Shown: positions 6,819 to 15,682, counted from the first letter of the stretch. The stretch: 24,953 bases of DNA from JACNFS01 sp964582065 (GCA_964582065.1 CAZOQG010000013.1:1-24953); one strand, 5' to 3'. The notes: generated by a model not told the origin, from the sequence alone. Numbers and translations are program-made.

Positions 6819-8399
6819 ATGAGAAAGATTTGGCAACTAACATTACTACTTGTTCTCCTTTGTGCTCTCATAGCAGTACCTTTAGCCACAGGCTGCCAGC
6901 TTGCCAAAGAAAAGGGGGTGCTCAACCTATGGGACACCGGGCCGATAACCCTTGACCCTGCGATTTCCGGTGAGATGACCTCCCATACCTATATTATGCA
7001 AATCTTCACAGGTCTAGCCTGCCTTGACGACGAGTCAAAGCCAGCACCAGATATCGCTGAAAGCTGGCAGAGAAGCAATGACGGGAAGACCTACATTTTC
7101 TATTTACGCAAAGGGGTAAAATTCCACAATGGCAGAGAGGTTACTGCTCAAGACTTCAAGTATTCCTGGGAACGAGCTTGCAACCCCGAAACTGGATCCC
7201 AAACGGCAGCCGTCTATTTGGGTGATATCGTTGGCGTAGACGATGTATTGGAAGCCGAGGCGACCGAAATCAGCGGGGTTGAAATCATCGACGATTACAC
7301 CCTCAAGGTCACCATCGATGCTCCCAAAGCTTATTTCCTGGCTAAGCTAACTTATCCTACCGCTTTCGTTGTTGACAAAGCTAATGTGGAATCAGGCAAG
7401 GAATGGTGGCACAAGCCAATCGGAACTGGTCCGCTCAGACTCAAGGACTGGAAACCAGGCGAAGTATTAGTACTGGAGCCAAATGAGTCCTATTATGGGC
7501 AGCCCGTTACCATCAACCGTGTGGTCTTCCACCTCCTGGCTGGTATGCCTATGGCAATGTATGAAATGGATGAAATCGACGTGGCTCCAGTCTGGGAATA
7601 TCATATCGACCGGGTGCGAGACGAAAAAGGTCCTTTCTACAAAGAATTAGCCATATTCCCCGAGTTAAGCTTCTTTTATATAGGCTTCAATACGCAGAAG
7701 CCACCTTTTGACGATGTCAATGTCCGCCGGGCTTTTTGCCACGCGGTAAATAAACAGCGAATTATCGAACTAACCCGCAAAGGAATGGTGACTAAAGCGG
7801 ATGGTATTCTGCCCCCAAACATGCCTGGCTACAATCAAAACCTCTGCGGGCTCAACTATGATGTAGCCAAGGCGAAAAGCCTTATCGCCAATTCAAAATA
7901 CCGTAGCGTAGCTAATCTACCTCCTATCACAATCACCGACTCTGGCCAGGGAGGTAATATATCAGAATACCTCGGAGCCATTATCCAGGACTGGCAACAG
8001 AACCTTGGGGTAGAAGTGACTGTGAGGCAACTTGAGCCCGAAATATTCCCCTACCATTTGAAAGAAGAAGCTGATGAGATGTTTATGTCGGGCTGGATCG
8101 CTGACTATCCCGACCCGCAGGATTTCTTGGATATCCTATTCCGTACTGGCACTGAGTATAATTACGGTAACTATACTAACCCAGACCTAGATGCCCTGCT
8201 TGACCAGGCGGCTGTAGAATCGGACGAAGTCACCAGACTTATCTTGTACCAGCAAGTTGAACAGAGGATGATAGATGAAGCCGCCTGCTTGCCTTTGTGG
8301 TTTGGCACGAGTTACGTTCTGGTCAAACCTTATGTCAAGAACTACAAACTCGATGCTCAGGGCATCCCAACACTAAGTGAAGTCTATATAGAGGACTAA
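6819..8399 (+). CDS. ABC transporter substrate-binding lipoprotein, peptide/nickel family (SBP_bac_5)
   Basis: This 526-residue protein starts with a lipoprotein signal peptide whose lipobox is LATGC (Cys26), so it should be anchored to the outer face of the membrane. The body has the marks of family 5 binding proteins: TLDPAISG near the N-terminus, YTFYLRKGVKFHNGREVTAQDFKYSWER-like sequence (here with YIFYLRKGVKFHNGREVTAQ), NVRRAFCHAVNKQRI, and a MFMSGWIADYPDPQDFLDIL stretch. These bind oligopeptides, dipeptides or nickel, and the ligand cannot be told from sequence. No permease or ATPase gene is adjacent, so its transporter partners must be encoded elsewhere. The RBS is weak. The next gene is convergent. 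Confidence 0.9.
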   Translation: MRKIWQLTLLLVLLCALIAVPLATGCQLAKEKGVLNLWDTGPITLDPAISGEMTSHTYIMQIFTGLACLDDESKPAPDIAESWQRSNDGKTYIFYLRKGVKFHNGREVTAQDFKYSWERACNPETGSQTAAVYLGDIVGVDDVLEAEATEISGVEIIDDYTLKVTIDAPKAYFLAKLTYPTAFVVDKANVESGKEWWHKPIGTGPLRLKDWKPGEVLVLEPNESYYGQPVTINRVVFHLLAGMPMAMYEMDEIDVAPVWEYHIDRVRDEKGPFYKELAIFPELSFFYIGFNTQKPPFDDVNVRRAFCHAVNKQRIIELTRKGMVTKADGILPPNMPGYNQNLCGLNYDVAKAKSLIANSKYRSVANLPPITITDSGQGGNISEYLGAIIQDWQQNLGVEVTVRQLEPEIFPYHLKEEADEMFMSGWIADYPDPQDFLDILFRTGTEYNYGNYTNPDLDALLDQAAVESDEVTRLILYQQVEQRMIDEAACLPLWFGTSYVLVKPYVKNYKLDAQGIPTLSEVYIED

Positions 8400-8405
8400 C
8401 CGGCC

Positions 8406-10043
8406 CTAGGTTGGCCACAGGTCGTCTATTTCTTTTTCCGTTTGTCTTTTCAACTCGGCAGCCTCAAGAAAACCAAGCTCTTTGTATGACTCAGCCGAGC
8501 CATATTCTCGAGTCTTAATCACGACTGGCATAGGCACAGCATGACCGAAGATAAGTGCTTGCTGCTTCGTTTCTAGCCTTGACAATACCGACTTCAGTTC
8601 GCTTTTGCCCGCCACACCGGTAAGCACACTATCAACATCCCTCTCATCATCCAGAAGACAGGTTATCTTGGTCCCCAATTGCGACATCACTTCATCATCG
8701 ATACCGCTGGGACGCTGGTCAATCACCAGCAAAGTAACGCTATATTTCCTCATCTCTCGGGCGATTCTGCCAAAGATGGTTCGGGCCGACACCTCGGGAT
8801 TAAGAAAACGGTGGGCTTCCTCGATAGTGATAACCAGAGGGCGGGATGTCGCCACGTCTCCACCCATCGCTTTCTCTGCTTTCTCTCGATATTGAGCGTA
8901 GATCCGGCGGCTAAGCAAATTAGCTACCAAAATATAGGCTGTGAAATCATCAAATCTGCCAAACTCGAGAACGACATTTATACCCCGGTCGAGATACTCA
9001 AGGATACGCCGCACCGAATTGTCCTGAGCATGAGGTACCAAAAAGGGAAACCGCCGCAAATTCTCCAGCCCACGGCGCAAATTGCGGTAGGTGCTATCAT
9101 GGATATTAAGCTTAGAAATAAGCTGCTTGCTGTCGTCTTCCTCTAAATTGAGTACAGTTTCCAGCCATTTCCTATCGCCGAGCTCCCGTGCCAGTTGATA
9201 CACCGCTTGAGTGGAAGCCTCAGTGAGGTTCAGTGTTTGTCTCAGCAAGTCGATATCCTCAGGCTCAATCTCATCATAGCCTATCCTGACCACGAAATCA
9301 GTGCTTACTTTCCTCCACCGTGAACTTTCCTCATCCAAGGCAAAAACCGCTACTTTGGACGGGAAAAGCTGTTTTAGCCCCTTTACTTTGTAGCCTTTCT
9401 CGCTTCTCCCCTCCCAACCATATTCACTATGCATATCAAAAACCAAGCTCACCGCCGCCTGTTTCTGTAGCATACCAACAAGGAGCAACCGAGTAAGAAA
9501 AGTCTTTCCCGTACCACTCTTACCGAAAACCCCGTTAGAGCGCTCAACAAACTTGGATACATCAAGGCAGACCTTGGTCTCCATATCTAAAGGTGTGCCG
9601 ACAGAGAACCGCTTGTCATCCTCAGCACCGAAAACCAGCTCCACATCCCGTTGAGAAGCCAACTTCACCTCAGAGAAATGAGTCGGCACTGTCTTCACTG
9701 GCTGAGGCCCCTCAAGTATGCTTACCGCATCACCGCCGATGGTCAGCATTGGTAAAACACGAAGCTTTCCGTAGATAGTTGTCCCTGCAATTACCTGTGC
9801 AATGAAAGGGTCAGAGATGTCAGGCGGTGTGAACATCGCTTTAGGGTCAATAGCTTCGAGGCTAACATCGGTAATCATGCCAAAGAAACGGCGTTTCTCT
9901 CCCTCGATGGCTACATAGCGTCCCACTGCAATATCTTCTACCGAAACCGAAGCATCGAGCTTCACCTCCACACCTCTGGTCAGAGAGCCCGAAATGACGG
10001 TACCCAAACAGGTTGTTTCATTCAAATCGTGATCGCTCATCAT
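8406..10043 (-). CDS. herA: HerA-type hexameric ATPase/translocase
   Basis: This 545-residue protein has an N-terminal HAS-barrel-like beta domain (about 8-110) and a RecA/FtsK-like ATPase core. Walker A is GKSGTGKT at 174-181. Walker B is LVITIEEAHRF, with the catalytic acids at 408-409. An arginine-rich stretch, IFGRIAREMRKYSV, and the sensor-like LLVIDQRPSGI follow. HerA forms a ring that pumps DNA ends and works with the NurA nuclease in archaea and some bacteria, mainly in double-strand break resection. The ATG overlaps the upstream gene's stop (ATGA), and nurA lies at the head of the same operon, which makes a HerA-NurA machine likely. Confidence 0.9.
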   Translation of the reverse strand: MMSDHDLNETTCLGTVISGSLTRGVEVKLDASVSVEDIAVGRYVAIEGEKRRFFGMITDVSLEAIDPKAMFTPPDISDPFIAQVIAGTTIYGKLRVLPMLTIGGDAVSILEGPQPVKTVPTHFSEVKLASQRDVELVFGAEDDKRFSVGTPLDMETKVCLDVSKFVERSNGVFGKSGTGKTFLTRLLLVGMLQKQAAVSLVFDMHSEYGWEGRSEKGYKVKGLKQLFPSKVAVFALDEESSRWRKVSTDFVVRIGYDEIEPEDIDLLRQTLNLTEASTQAVYQLARELGDRKWLETVLNLEEDDSKQLISKLNIHDSTYRNLRRGLENLRRFPFLVPHAQDNSVRRILEYLDRGINVVLEFGRFDDFTAYILVANLLSRRIYAQYREKAEKAMGGDVATSRPLVITIEEAHRFLNPEVSARTIFGRIAREMRKYSVTLLVIDQRPSGIDDEVMSQLGTKITCLLDDERDVDSVLTGVAGKSELKSVLSRLETKQQALIFGHAVPMPVVIKTREYGSAESYKELGFLEAAELKRQTEKEIDDLWPT

Positions 10044-10630
10044 CTAAGCCTCTTGAGAACTGAGTTCAGTCTTTGCACATCACTGCTTAGTAGCCGAGCC
10101 AGCTCCCTACCAGCTTTAATCAGAAAAGCCTCAGAATCAGGATAAGCTCGACTGGCATAGCGAAGACAAGCAGCGATAACCTCGTCTACAGAGATAGATA
10201 ACCTGGCATCCACAAGCAAGCTAAGAAAATCCAGGGACTGAGCAAACAGTTCCACCTCCTCAAGCTGACAAACGTAGACAAAGCCGTGAATAGGTGCTGG
10301 CTTCGGTGGTAGATAATGGTATAGGCCATTCCCCTGACGATGCCCAACGACCAAAACCCTGAAATCAGTGGCCAAAAGCTTGGCTAGCTGAGGATTAGCC
10401 CGAAAGATTTCCTCCTCCGTCTCCATCCCTTGACCTCGAGCAACCACACGTCGCCCTGCGTCAAGGCTATGAGTTTCAACATCGTAAACAATGGCGTAGA
10501 TTTCGCAAAGCTTGTCCTTCGTCCTCACCAGACTGCCTAAGGGAGGCGCTTGCTCAAGCTGGTAACACTGAGCCACAAACTCAGCACTGCTGGCTTCAAT
10601 AACCTCAGCTACCCTCTGTGCTTTATCCAT
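10040..10630 (-). CDS. HerA/NurA-associated protein, HAS-barrel-like N-terminus
   Basis: This 196-residue protein of unknown function sits between nurA and herA. The first 70 or so residues (LGSLVRTKDKLCEIYAIVYD, then DAGRRVVARG) resemble the beta-barrel found at the N-terminus of HerA, although this is a judgement by eye. The rest is mostly helical, with no catalytic motif seen. No signal peptide or membrane segment is present, so it should be cytoplasmic. Its stop overlaps the herA start by four bases, so the two are made together. It may be an adaptor or structural partner of the ring. There is no strong RBS directly before its ATG, and the stop of the tiny gene upstream is ten bases away, so coupling to that gene is possible. 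Confidence 0.72.
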   Translation of the reverse strand: MDKAQRVAEVIEASSAEFVAQCYQLEQAPPLGSLVRTKDKLCEIYAIVYDVETHSLDAGRRVVARGQGMETEEEIFRANPQLAKLLATDFRVLVVGHRQGNGLYHYLPPKPAPIHGFVYVCQLEEVELFAQSLDFLSLLVDARLSISVDEVIAACLRYASRAYPDSEAFLIKAGRELARLLSSDVQRLNSVLKRLR

Positions 10631-10640
10631 TTTTGGTTTC

Positions 10641-10715
10641 TTATTTCTTCTTTAGCTTCTCCTCCTTTTGTTGCTTCTTGGACTTTTTCACATTCTTCCT
10701 TCCCTTAGTTCCCAT
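10641..10715 (-). CDS. 24-residue Lys-rich microprotein in the nurA-herA operon
   Basis: A short reading frame of 24 codons plus TAA with a strong Shine-Dalgarno sequence (AGGAGGG, six bases before the ATG). The product begins MGTKGRKNVKKSKK and continues with Gln, Lys and Glu, ending in three Lys. It has about a dozen lysines and should be positively charged and disordered. It lies between nurA and the HAS-barrel-like gene on the same strand, with its stop ten bases before that gene's ATG. It may be a nucleic-acid-binding peptide or a translated leader that couples the downstream gene. The function is not known to me. The RBS is the main evidence that it is real. Confidence 0.6.
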   Translation of the reverse strand: MGTKGRKNVKKSKKQQKEEKLKKK

Positions 10716-10795
10716 CCTTTTCCCTCCTATTCTAATAAGCTATTCTAACCTCTTTTTGCCCTCGCTTACTTCTCTGCCGCCGTTTTATTAAGGGA

Positions 10796-10823
10796 AGTTT
10801 GAAGGGGCTTCGCCCTTCAAACT
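10796..10823 (-). terminator. Perfect 11-bp hairpin directly after the nurA stop
   Basis: AGTTTGAAGGG and its exact complement flank a six-base loop. The stem begins on the base after the nurA TAG. No U-run follows on the minus strand, so it may be an mRNA-stabilising or attenuating hairpin rather than a full terminator, which would tune expression of the downstream genes relative to nurA. Confidence 0.55.
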
Positions 10824-12026
10824 CTAAATCCATCTGGTTCTCTTGCTTTGTTGCTTGGCCGAGATATCCAGGTAGAGTCTATCCTGAGCTAGAGTCTGCT
10901 CCACGAGTCCCCAGAACTGCTCTCGGTCGGCGCCAGTCACCACCGCTTTCTCATGAGCCTCGCTCAAGGCAACCGGATAACCTAGTCCTCGCTGACATTG
11001 GTCTAAAATCGCCGAATGGACCAGCTCAACCAACTTCTTATCCTCAGCCACCCAAAGAGGAAGTTCCACTCGAGCTATCTCGCCATCGAGCTTAATGTAG
11101 AAGAAATTGACTTCATGAACTCCATAATGTTTCTCCACCACTGAAGAACGACTGCCAAACATAGCTGACCGTTCCCCCGGGGCCAGCAGCGCGCTGAAAA
11201 GGTCACGGTCAAGCAAGCCAGCAACGGCGTCACATTCCCTGCCCTCGAACCTACCGGCGCAATAATGGTCACAATCAACAGGCTGGTGAGGACAGATAGC
11301 CAAACGCAACGCATTGACCACATCAGTGCTGCGCGGAAAGCTGATGTAGCTGGCTACGGCCAGTTGCCTTTCTCGGCTCAGCCCTCTCAGGGCATCAAGG
11401 TGCTTCAGAAAGCCATCTACCAAGAGTCCGCGGATCACAAAATCAGGATAAGCCTGTCCCGCTAGGCCCCAGAGGATAAGTGACCCGTCGACCAATGCCA
11501 CAACAGGCAAGTCTGTTTCTATCCCGCTGGCTCGCTCGGCCAACACGCGGCATTCCTCAACACTACGCTTTACCCCCAGAAGCTGTCCTTCTATCGGAAC
11601 TTGCCGGCCATCTGAAGAGGAAATGACCACCTCGTCATCTTTGAAATAAAGGGACGGTGAACTCGAAAGCCAGGCGTCAGGATTTTGACCGTATTGAAGC
11701 TGAGCAGTGCCAATATTAATCAGAAAACAACGGGCAGAGTGGTGACGGTCAACGTCGATGTGAGAGCCATCTGTAGCCAAAACAACAAAATCTTGAACAC
11801 AGGATGGTACTGGCTGACATAGGTCGATCCTTTCCTTTAAGTCGGCTACTAGCCAGGTGGTTTTGCTTGTCTCAATCTTCTGTCTCAATTGATCAAGCTC
11901 AGCAGCTGGAGACTGAAGGGTTTCCAAAGCAAAATCAAGTTTAGCTCGTCTCTCCCCTTCCCGATCCTTCAAACTCGCTGCCAAATCCTCAATCTGGGCA
12001 ACCACCTGAGCCAAGTCTAATGACAC
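10824..12026 (-). CDS. nurA: NurA-domain nuclease
   Basis: This 400-residue protein of the NurA family is a 5'-3' nuclease partner of HerA in DNA end processing. The conserved acidic segments are LATDGSHIDVDRH (Asp about 86) and VALVDGSLILWGL (Asp about 180). The N-terminus is helical with coiled-coil character, and the C-terminal GYPVALSEAHEKAVV stretch fits the family. The reading frame extends upstream to an ATG at 12101, but a good promoter lies inside that extension (12047-12075). The GTG at 12026, with GGGAG six bases upstream, is therefore taken as the start. It is the first gene of the nurA, microprotein, HAS-barrel-like, herA operon. Confidence 0.85.
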   Translation of the reverse strand: MSLDLAQVVAQIEDLAASLKDREGERRAKLDFALETLQSPAAELDQLRQKIETSKTTWLVADLKERIDLCQPVPSCVQDFVVLATDGSHIDVDRHHSARCFLINIGTAQLQYGQNPDAWLSSSPSLYFKDDEVVISSSDGRQVPIEGQLLGVKRSVEECRVLAERASGIETDLPVVALVDGSLILWGLAGQAYPDFVIRGLLVDGFLKHLDALRGLSRERQLAVASYISFPRSTDVVNALRLAICPHQPVDCDHYCAGRFEGRECDAVAGLLDRDLFSALLAPGERSAMFGSRSSVVEKHYGVHEVNFFYIKLDGEIARVELPLWVAEDKKLVELVHSAILDQCQRGLGYPVALSEAHEKAVVTGADREQFWGLVEQTLAQDRLYLDISAKQQSKRTRWI

Positions 12027-12046
12027 CTCTTTCTCCCTGGTTCTCC

Positions 12047-12075
12047 AGTATAGCACGAGGCCTAGCCCCGAACAA
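12047..12075 (-). promoter_or_regulatory. Promoter of the nurA-herA operon
   Basis: On the minus strand TTGTTC (12070-12075), a 17-base spacer and TATACT (12047-12052), with a TG one base before the -10 box (extended -10). It lies just upstream of the GTG chosen for nurA, and this decides that start. Confidence 0.65.
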
Positions 12076-12104
12076 TCATTCCCAGAGCCGGATAACCCCA
12101 ATCA

Positions 12105-12133
12105 TTGCCCACGTCACCAAGGTCTGGTATTAT
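12105..12133 (+). promoter_or_regulatory. Promoter of the histone-deacetylase-like gene
   Basis: TTGCCC (12105-12110), a 17-base spacer ending in TGG (extended -10 form), then TATTAT (12128-12133). It is divergent from the nurA promoter, with the two -35 boxes about 30 bases apart. Confidence 0.6.
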
Positions 12134-12185
12134 GGAAACGTACTCGCAGTTGAATCACTAGCCTTATGAAGGAGGCAGAGCTACG

Positions 12186-13217
12186 ATGGCAGTCGGCTTG
12201 ATTTACGACCCAGTCTATCTGGAGCACGATACCGGAACCCATCCCGAGAATGCGCAGAGACTGATAGCCATTATGTCCCTCCTCGAGCAGACTCAGCTTA
12301 AAGACAAGCTTGTTCTATTACCACCACGCCCGGCTACAATGAATGAACTGTCCGCAGTACACGCTAAAGAATATATCTCCCACATACAGAATCAAGGCCA
12401 AAGAGGCGGTGGCTTCCTTGACACCGATACCCTAATGTCACCAGGTTCCTACAAAGCGGCTATCCATGCTGCCGGTGGTGTTCTAACAGCAGTTGATACA
12501 GTGATGAACAAGAGGGTCAACAGTGCCTTCGCTCTGGTTAGACCCCCAGGACACCACGCCACCTGCTGGCAAGCAATGGGCTTCTGCTTGTTTAACAACG
12601 TAGCCATAGCCGCCAAGTACGCTCTAGCAAATTATGATATCGAACGGGTTCTTATCATCGATTTCGACGTCCATCACGGCAATGGCACTCAGGACACCTT
12701 CTATGCCGACCCGCACGTCCTTTATTTCTCTACCCACCAATATCCCTTTTACCCGGGAACTGGAAGTGTTACTGAGACTGGAGCCAGGGATGGTGAAGGA
12801 TTTACCCTCAACGTTCCTCTTATCGCTGGCTGGGGGGACGAGGAATACCAGGCAGTCTTCGAAGATGTTCTAGCACCAGTTGCTAGGCGCTTCCAGCCAC
12901 AGCTTATTCTAGTCTCCGCCGGCTATGATGCCCACTGGGCCGACAGCATTTCACTAATGCAGGTAAGTGTCTCCGGCTTCGCCCGCTTGGTAGAAATCAC
13001 AAAAACCCTGGCCGATATATTATGTCAAGGACAACTGGTCTTCACTTTGGAAGGCGGTTACCATTTCGAGGCATTGTCCTCATCCATTGGCGCCACACTT
13101 GATACTCTTCTGGGAAATCATGAAATCACCGACCCTTTGGGTAAACAACAGACAAAAGCGAAGTCGGTCAACTTCGATGACTTCATAAGAATGATAAAGG
13201 ACACCCACCAAATATAG
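12186..13217 (+). CDS. Histone deacetylase family (class II-like) amidohydrolase
   Basis: This 343-residue protein belongs to the zinc-dependent arginase/deacetylase fold that includes AcuC, polyamine and acetyl-lysine deacetylases. The active-site parts are all visible: RPPGHHA with His123-His124, IIDFDVHHGNGTQ with zinc ligands Asp161 and His163, SAGYDAH with zinc ligand Asp248, and LEGGYHFEAL with Tyr292. The residues needed for catalysis are therefore complete. Bacterial members remove acetyl groups from lysines, polyamines or small amides, and the substrate cannot be told here. The ATG has AAGGAGG ten bases upstream. It is transcribed divergently from nurA and convergently with secF. Confidence 0.9.
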   Translation: MAVGLIYDPVYLEHDTGTHPENAQRLIAIMSLLEQTQLKDKLVLLPPRPATMNELSAVHAKEYISHIQNQGQRGGGFLDTDTLMSPGSYKAAIHAAGGVLTAVDTVMNKRVNSAFALVRPPGHHATCWQAMGFCLFNNVAIAAKYALANYDIERVLIIDFDVHHGNGTQDTFYADPHVLYFSTHQYPFYPGTGSVTETGARDGEGFTLNVPLIAGWGDEEYQAVFEDVLAPVARRFQPQLILVSAGYDAHWADSISLMQVSVSGFARLVEITKTLADILCQGQLVFTLEGGYHFEALSSSIGATLDTLLGNHEITDPLGKQQTKAKSVNFDDFIRMIKDTHQI

Positions 13218-13259
13218 GCTTAACACGCAACCTGAGCCGGTTTGGCGAGGCTAGCCGCC

Positions 13260-14180
13260 TCACGCAGGCTTCTTGGCAAAGGGCAGCCAGGAGAAGAACC
13301 TGCTCCACTCACCCTTATCCCATATTACCAACAGCGGACCAGCAATGCACATGGAACTGTAGGTGCCAGCAATGACACCAATAAGCAACACCAGGATAAA
13401 ATAGTGGATAGTGACTCCGCCAAAAAGGAAAATAGCCAGAATCACAAAGAGCGTAGTCACGCTGGTATTTAGAGACCGACTTAGTGTCTCCAGAATACTT
13501 GAGTTTACCGTAACTTCAAGGTCCTTACTCGTGCCCTTGCTTACATTCTCCCGAATCCGGTCAAAGACAACGACAGTATTATTAACGCTGTATCCAACGA
13601 CCGTAAGCATGCCGGTGATAAACAGGGCATCAATCTGAATCCCAACCACCCAACCAAGAATGGAGAAAATACCCATGACCACCAGCACATCATGAATCAA
13701 AGCTACAATGGCACAGGTGCCCCAGCGAAGTGGTCTGGGCATACGGCGAAATGCCCAGGCTATATAGAACAACATGAACACAGCGGCAATCCCCACGGCA
13801 ATGGCTGCATTCCGTCCAGTTTCAGTAGCTATAATCGGAGAAACCGTGTAAGAATCACGCACGGTGACTTCAGTATCTAGCTCTGCTCTAAGCCCGTCGA
13901 CTAGTTCCTGCCTCACCTCGGCAGATATCTCCCTAACACGGACAATGAAATCGCCATCGCCGGTGCGTTGAATCATCGCCTCGTCATAACCCAAGTCAGC
14001 CAGTTGCTGGCGCAGTTGGTTTTGCTCAACCTCAGCATCAAAACGAAGCGTCATGGTACTGCCACTGCTGAAATCAACCCCTGGCTCGAGTCCGAAAACA
14101 GCCAGCGAGATTATGCCCGGGATAATTATCAATGCCGAAATAAAGAAAAACCAATATCGCTTGCCAACGATATCCATCAT
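13260..14180 (-). CDS. secF: Protein translocase subunit SecF
   Basis: This 306-residue membrane protein, with SecD, uses the proton gradient to help proteins cross the Sec channel. It has an N-terminal membrane helix, a short outside domain (about 35-125, with GVDFSSGSTMTLRF), and five further membrane helices with ALIHDVLVVMGIFSILG and GYSVNNTVVVFDRIREN, the signature RND-type stretch. Its ATG overlaps the secD stop by four bases, so the pair is coupled. The large number of exported proteins elsewhere in the window depends on this pathway. Confidence 0.96.
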   Translation of the reverse strand: MMDIVGKRYWFFFISALIIIPGIISLAVFGLEPGVDFSSGSTMTLRFDAEVEQNQLRQQLADLGYDEAMIQRTGDGDFIVRVREISAEVRQELVDGLRAELDTEVTVRDSYTVSPIIATETGRNAAIAVGIAAVFMLFYIAWAFRRMPRPLRWGTCAIVALIHDVLVVMGIFSILGWVVGIQIDALFITGMLTVVGYSVNNTVVVFDRIRENVSKGTSKDLEVTVNSSILETLSRSLNTSVTTLFVILAIFLFGGVTIHYFILVLLIGVIAGTYSSMCIAGPLLVIWDKGEWSRFFSWLPFAKKPA

Positions 14181-15496
14181 TTCTGAACTCCATAAGCCGA
14201 TGGGCTAGTCACTGCGCGGACTACAAAACGCAGGAATGTGCGCGTGACGATAATCGCCGAGAACATACTCAAGGCAACACCGATAAACAAGGTCAAGGCA
14301 AAGCCTCTGACCATGAAAGCGCCCAGAGTTCCACCAAACCAATAAAGAACGGCACAGGCGATAAAGGTAGTAATATTACTATCGCGGATAGCCGGCCAGG
14401 CACGATTGAACCCGACCTCAACCGCAGCACCTAGATTACGCCCCGTCCGCAATTCTTCCTTCATCCGCTCGAAAATGAGCACGTTAGCATCCACTGCCAT
14501 ACCTATGGACAAAATCAAGGCCGCTATGCCAGGCAAGGTCAGGGTAATTGGAACCAGCTTGAAAATCGCCGTCAATAGAACACCATAAACGGCCAGGGCG
14601 CAAACAGCCACAAGCCCAGACACACGATAATAGAGAAGCATGAATAACACTATCAGCGCCAGACCAATGCCTCCGGCTATAAGGCTCTTCTGTATAGAAT
14701 CAGCCCCCAGAGTGGCATCCACATCCTGCTCCTGGATAACCTCCAGCGGCACATCCAACGAACCAGAGTTAAGCTGTATGGCTAACGTCCTGCCTTCCTC
14801 TATGGTTATACCAGTAATAACGCCTGTTTGCTTAATCACTGCCTGGACTGTCGGTGCTGAAATAAGCTCATCATCCAGGAATATACCCAGAGGCTTCTGT
14901 AGGTTACGCTTGGTAATCTGCTCAAAAAGAATCGCACCTTCCTCATTCCACTCAAAACCTACCTCGGGTTCATTAGTCTGCTGCTGCAGAATTAGTGCGG
15001 CATTGGGCTTGAGATATTTGCCCGTAAGGTGTTTTGTCTCATCGTCACTGCCAACAGCCATGGCCTTAATCCACTTCGGCCTTCCCTCCTCGTCAAGCAC
15101 TGCATTACCAGCCTCATCAAGCTCCACCTCCCTGAAATCGAGCTCAGCCGTCTGCCCAATAAGCTTGATAGCCTCATCGACATCCCTCACCCCCGGAAGC
15201 TGAACCAGAATTCGATCATGGCCCTGCCGTTGGATTATCGGCTCGGTGACACCATAGGCGTTGACTCGCCGTTCAATCTTATCCAGTACCCCTCGCATAG
15301 CATCATCATCGCTCTGTGCCGGGTCTTTTTCAGACAGGTCAGCTTCATAAACGAGGTGGCTTCCACCCTTCAGGTCAAGTCCAAGTGTTAACCCCTGCCT
15401 GCCCAGTCTTTCACTATCCAGTGGAACTACCGCCCATAGAGCAAAACCAAAGAGAAGCAGTATAAGAATGAGTAGATAGACGTTTCCTTTTTTCAA
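14177..15496 (-). CDS. secD: Protein translocase subunit SecD
   Basis: This 439-residue partner of SecF has an N-terminal membrane helix, the LGLDLKGGSHLVYEAD motif at about 38-53, a periplasmic-type domain (about 55-270) and five C-terminal membrane helices with SIGMAVDANVLIFERMKEEL. The start is a TTG giving MKKGNVYLL, with AGGTAG a few bases upstream. This N-terminus is right for the family. The gene is first in a two-gene operon. Confidence 0.96.
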   Translation of the reverse strand: MKKGNVYLLILILLLFGFALWAVVPLDSERLGRQGLTLGLDLKGGSHLVYEADLSEKDPAQSDDDAMRGVLDKIERRVNAYGVTEPIIQRQGHDRILVQLPGVRDVDEAIKLIGQTAELDFREVELDEAGNAVLDEEGRPKWIKAMAVGSDDETKHLTGKYLKPNAALILQQQTNEPEVGFEWNEEGAILFEQITKRNLQKPLGIFLDDELISAPTVQAVIKQTGVITGITIEEGRTLAIQLNSGSLDVPLEVIQEQDVDATLGADSIQKSLIAGGIGLALIVLFMLLYYRVSGLVAVCALAVYGVLLTAIFKLVPITLTLPGIAALILSIGMAVDANVLIFERMKEELRTGRNLGAAVEVGFNRAWPAIRDSNITTFIACAVLYWFGGTLGAFMVRGFALTLFIGVALSMFSAIIVTRTFLRFVVRAVTSPSAYGVQK

Positions 15497-15529
15497 TTGA
15501 CTACCTATTCCTCACAATATCAAACCACT

Positions 15530-15557
15530 GTAGTGCGAGGCTAAAGCCTCGCACGAA
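15530..15557. repeat. REP-like palindrome, copy 1
   Basis: The core TGCGAGGCT and its complement, separated by AA, form a 20-base near-perfect palindrome (15534-15553) flanked by GTAG on the left. It lies upstream of secD. Related copies occur at 15683-15744 and about 17401. Confidence 0.75.
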
Positions 15558-15569
15558 CCCTCTCTCACC

Positions 15570-15680
15570 TGAAGTTCTCCCTCCCCTGGCGGGAGGGAGT
15601 TACAGGGAGGGGGGTTGTTTTCATTTTCACCCTCACCCCAACCCTCTCGCATCAACGGAGAGGGAAGGTGTTGGAGTACA
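15570..15680. repeat. GC-rich inverted repeats of the CCCTCACCC / GGGAGAGGG type
   Basis: Two hairpin-forming stretches: TCCCTCCC with GGGAGGGA (near 15590) and CCCTCTCG...GGAGAGGG (near 15645). The second resembles a stretch at about 21703-21742, so it is a dispersed element. No coding potential is seen. Confidence 0.6.
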
Positions 15681-15682
15681 CA

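Noticed and set aside
12027..12101. N-terminal extension of nurA from an ATG at 12101
   Set aside because: A good promoter for the gene lies inside this stretch, and the extension does not look like NurA. The GTG at 12026 with an RBS is preferred.
14640..15203. Plus-strand open frame of 187 codons
   Set aside because: It lies fully opposite secD, has no RBS, and its Ser-rich composition is a mirror of the real gene.
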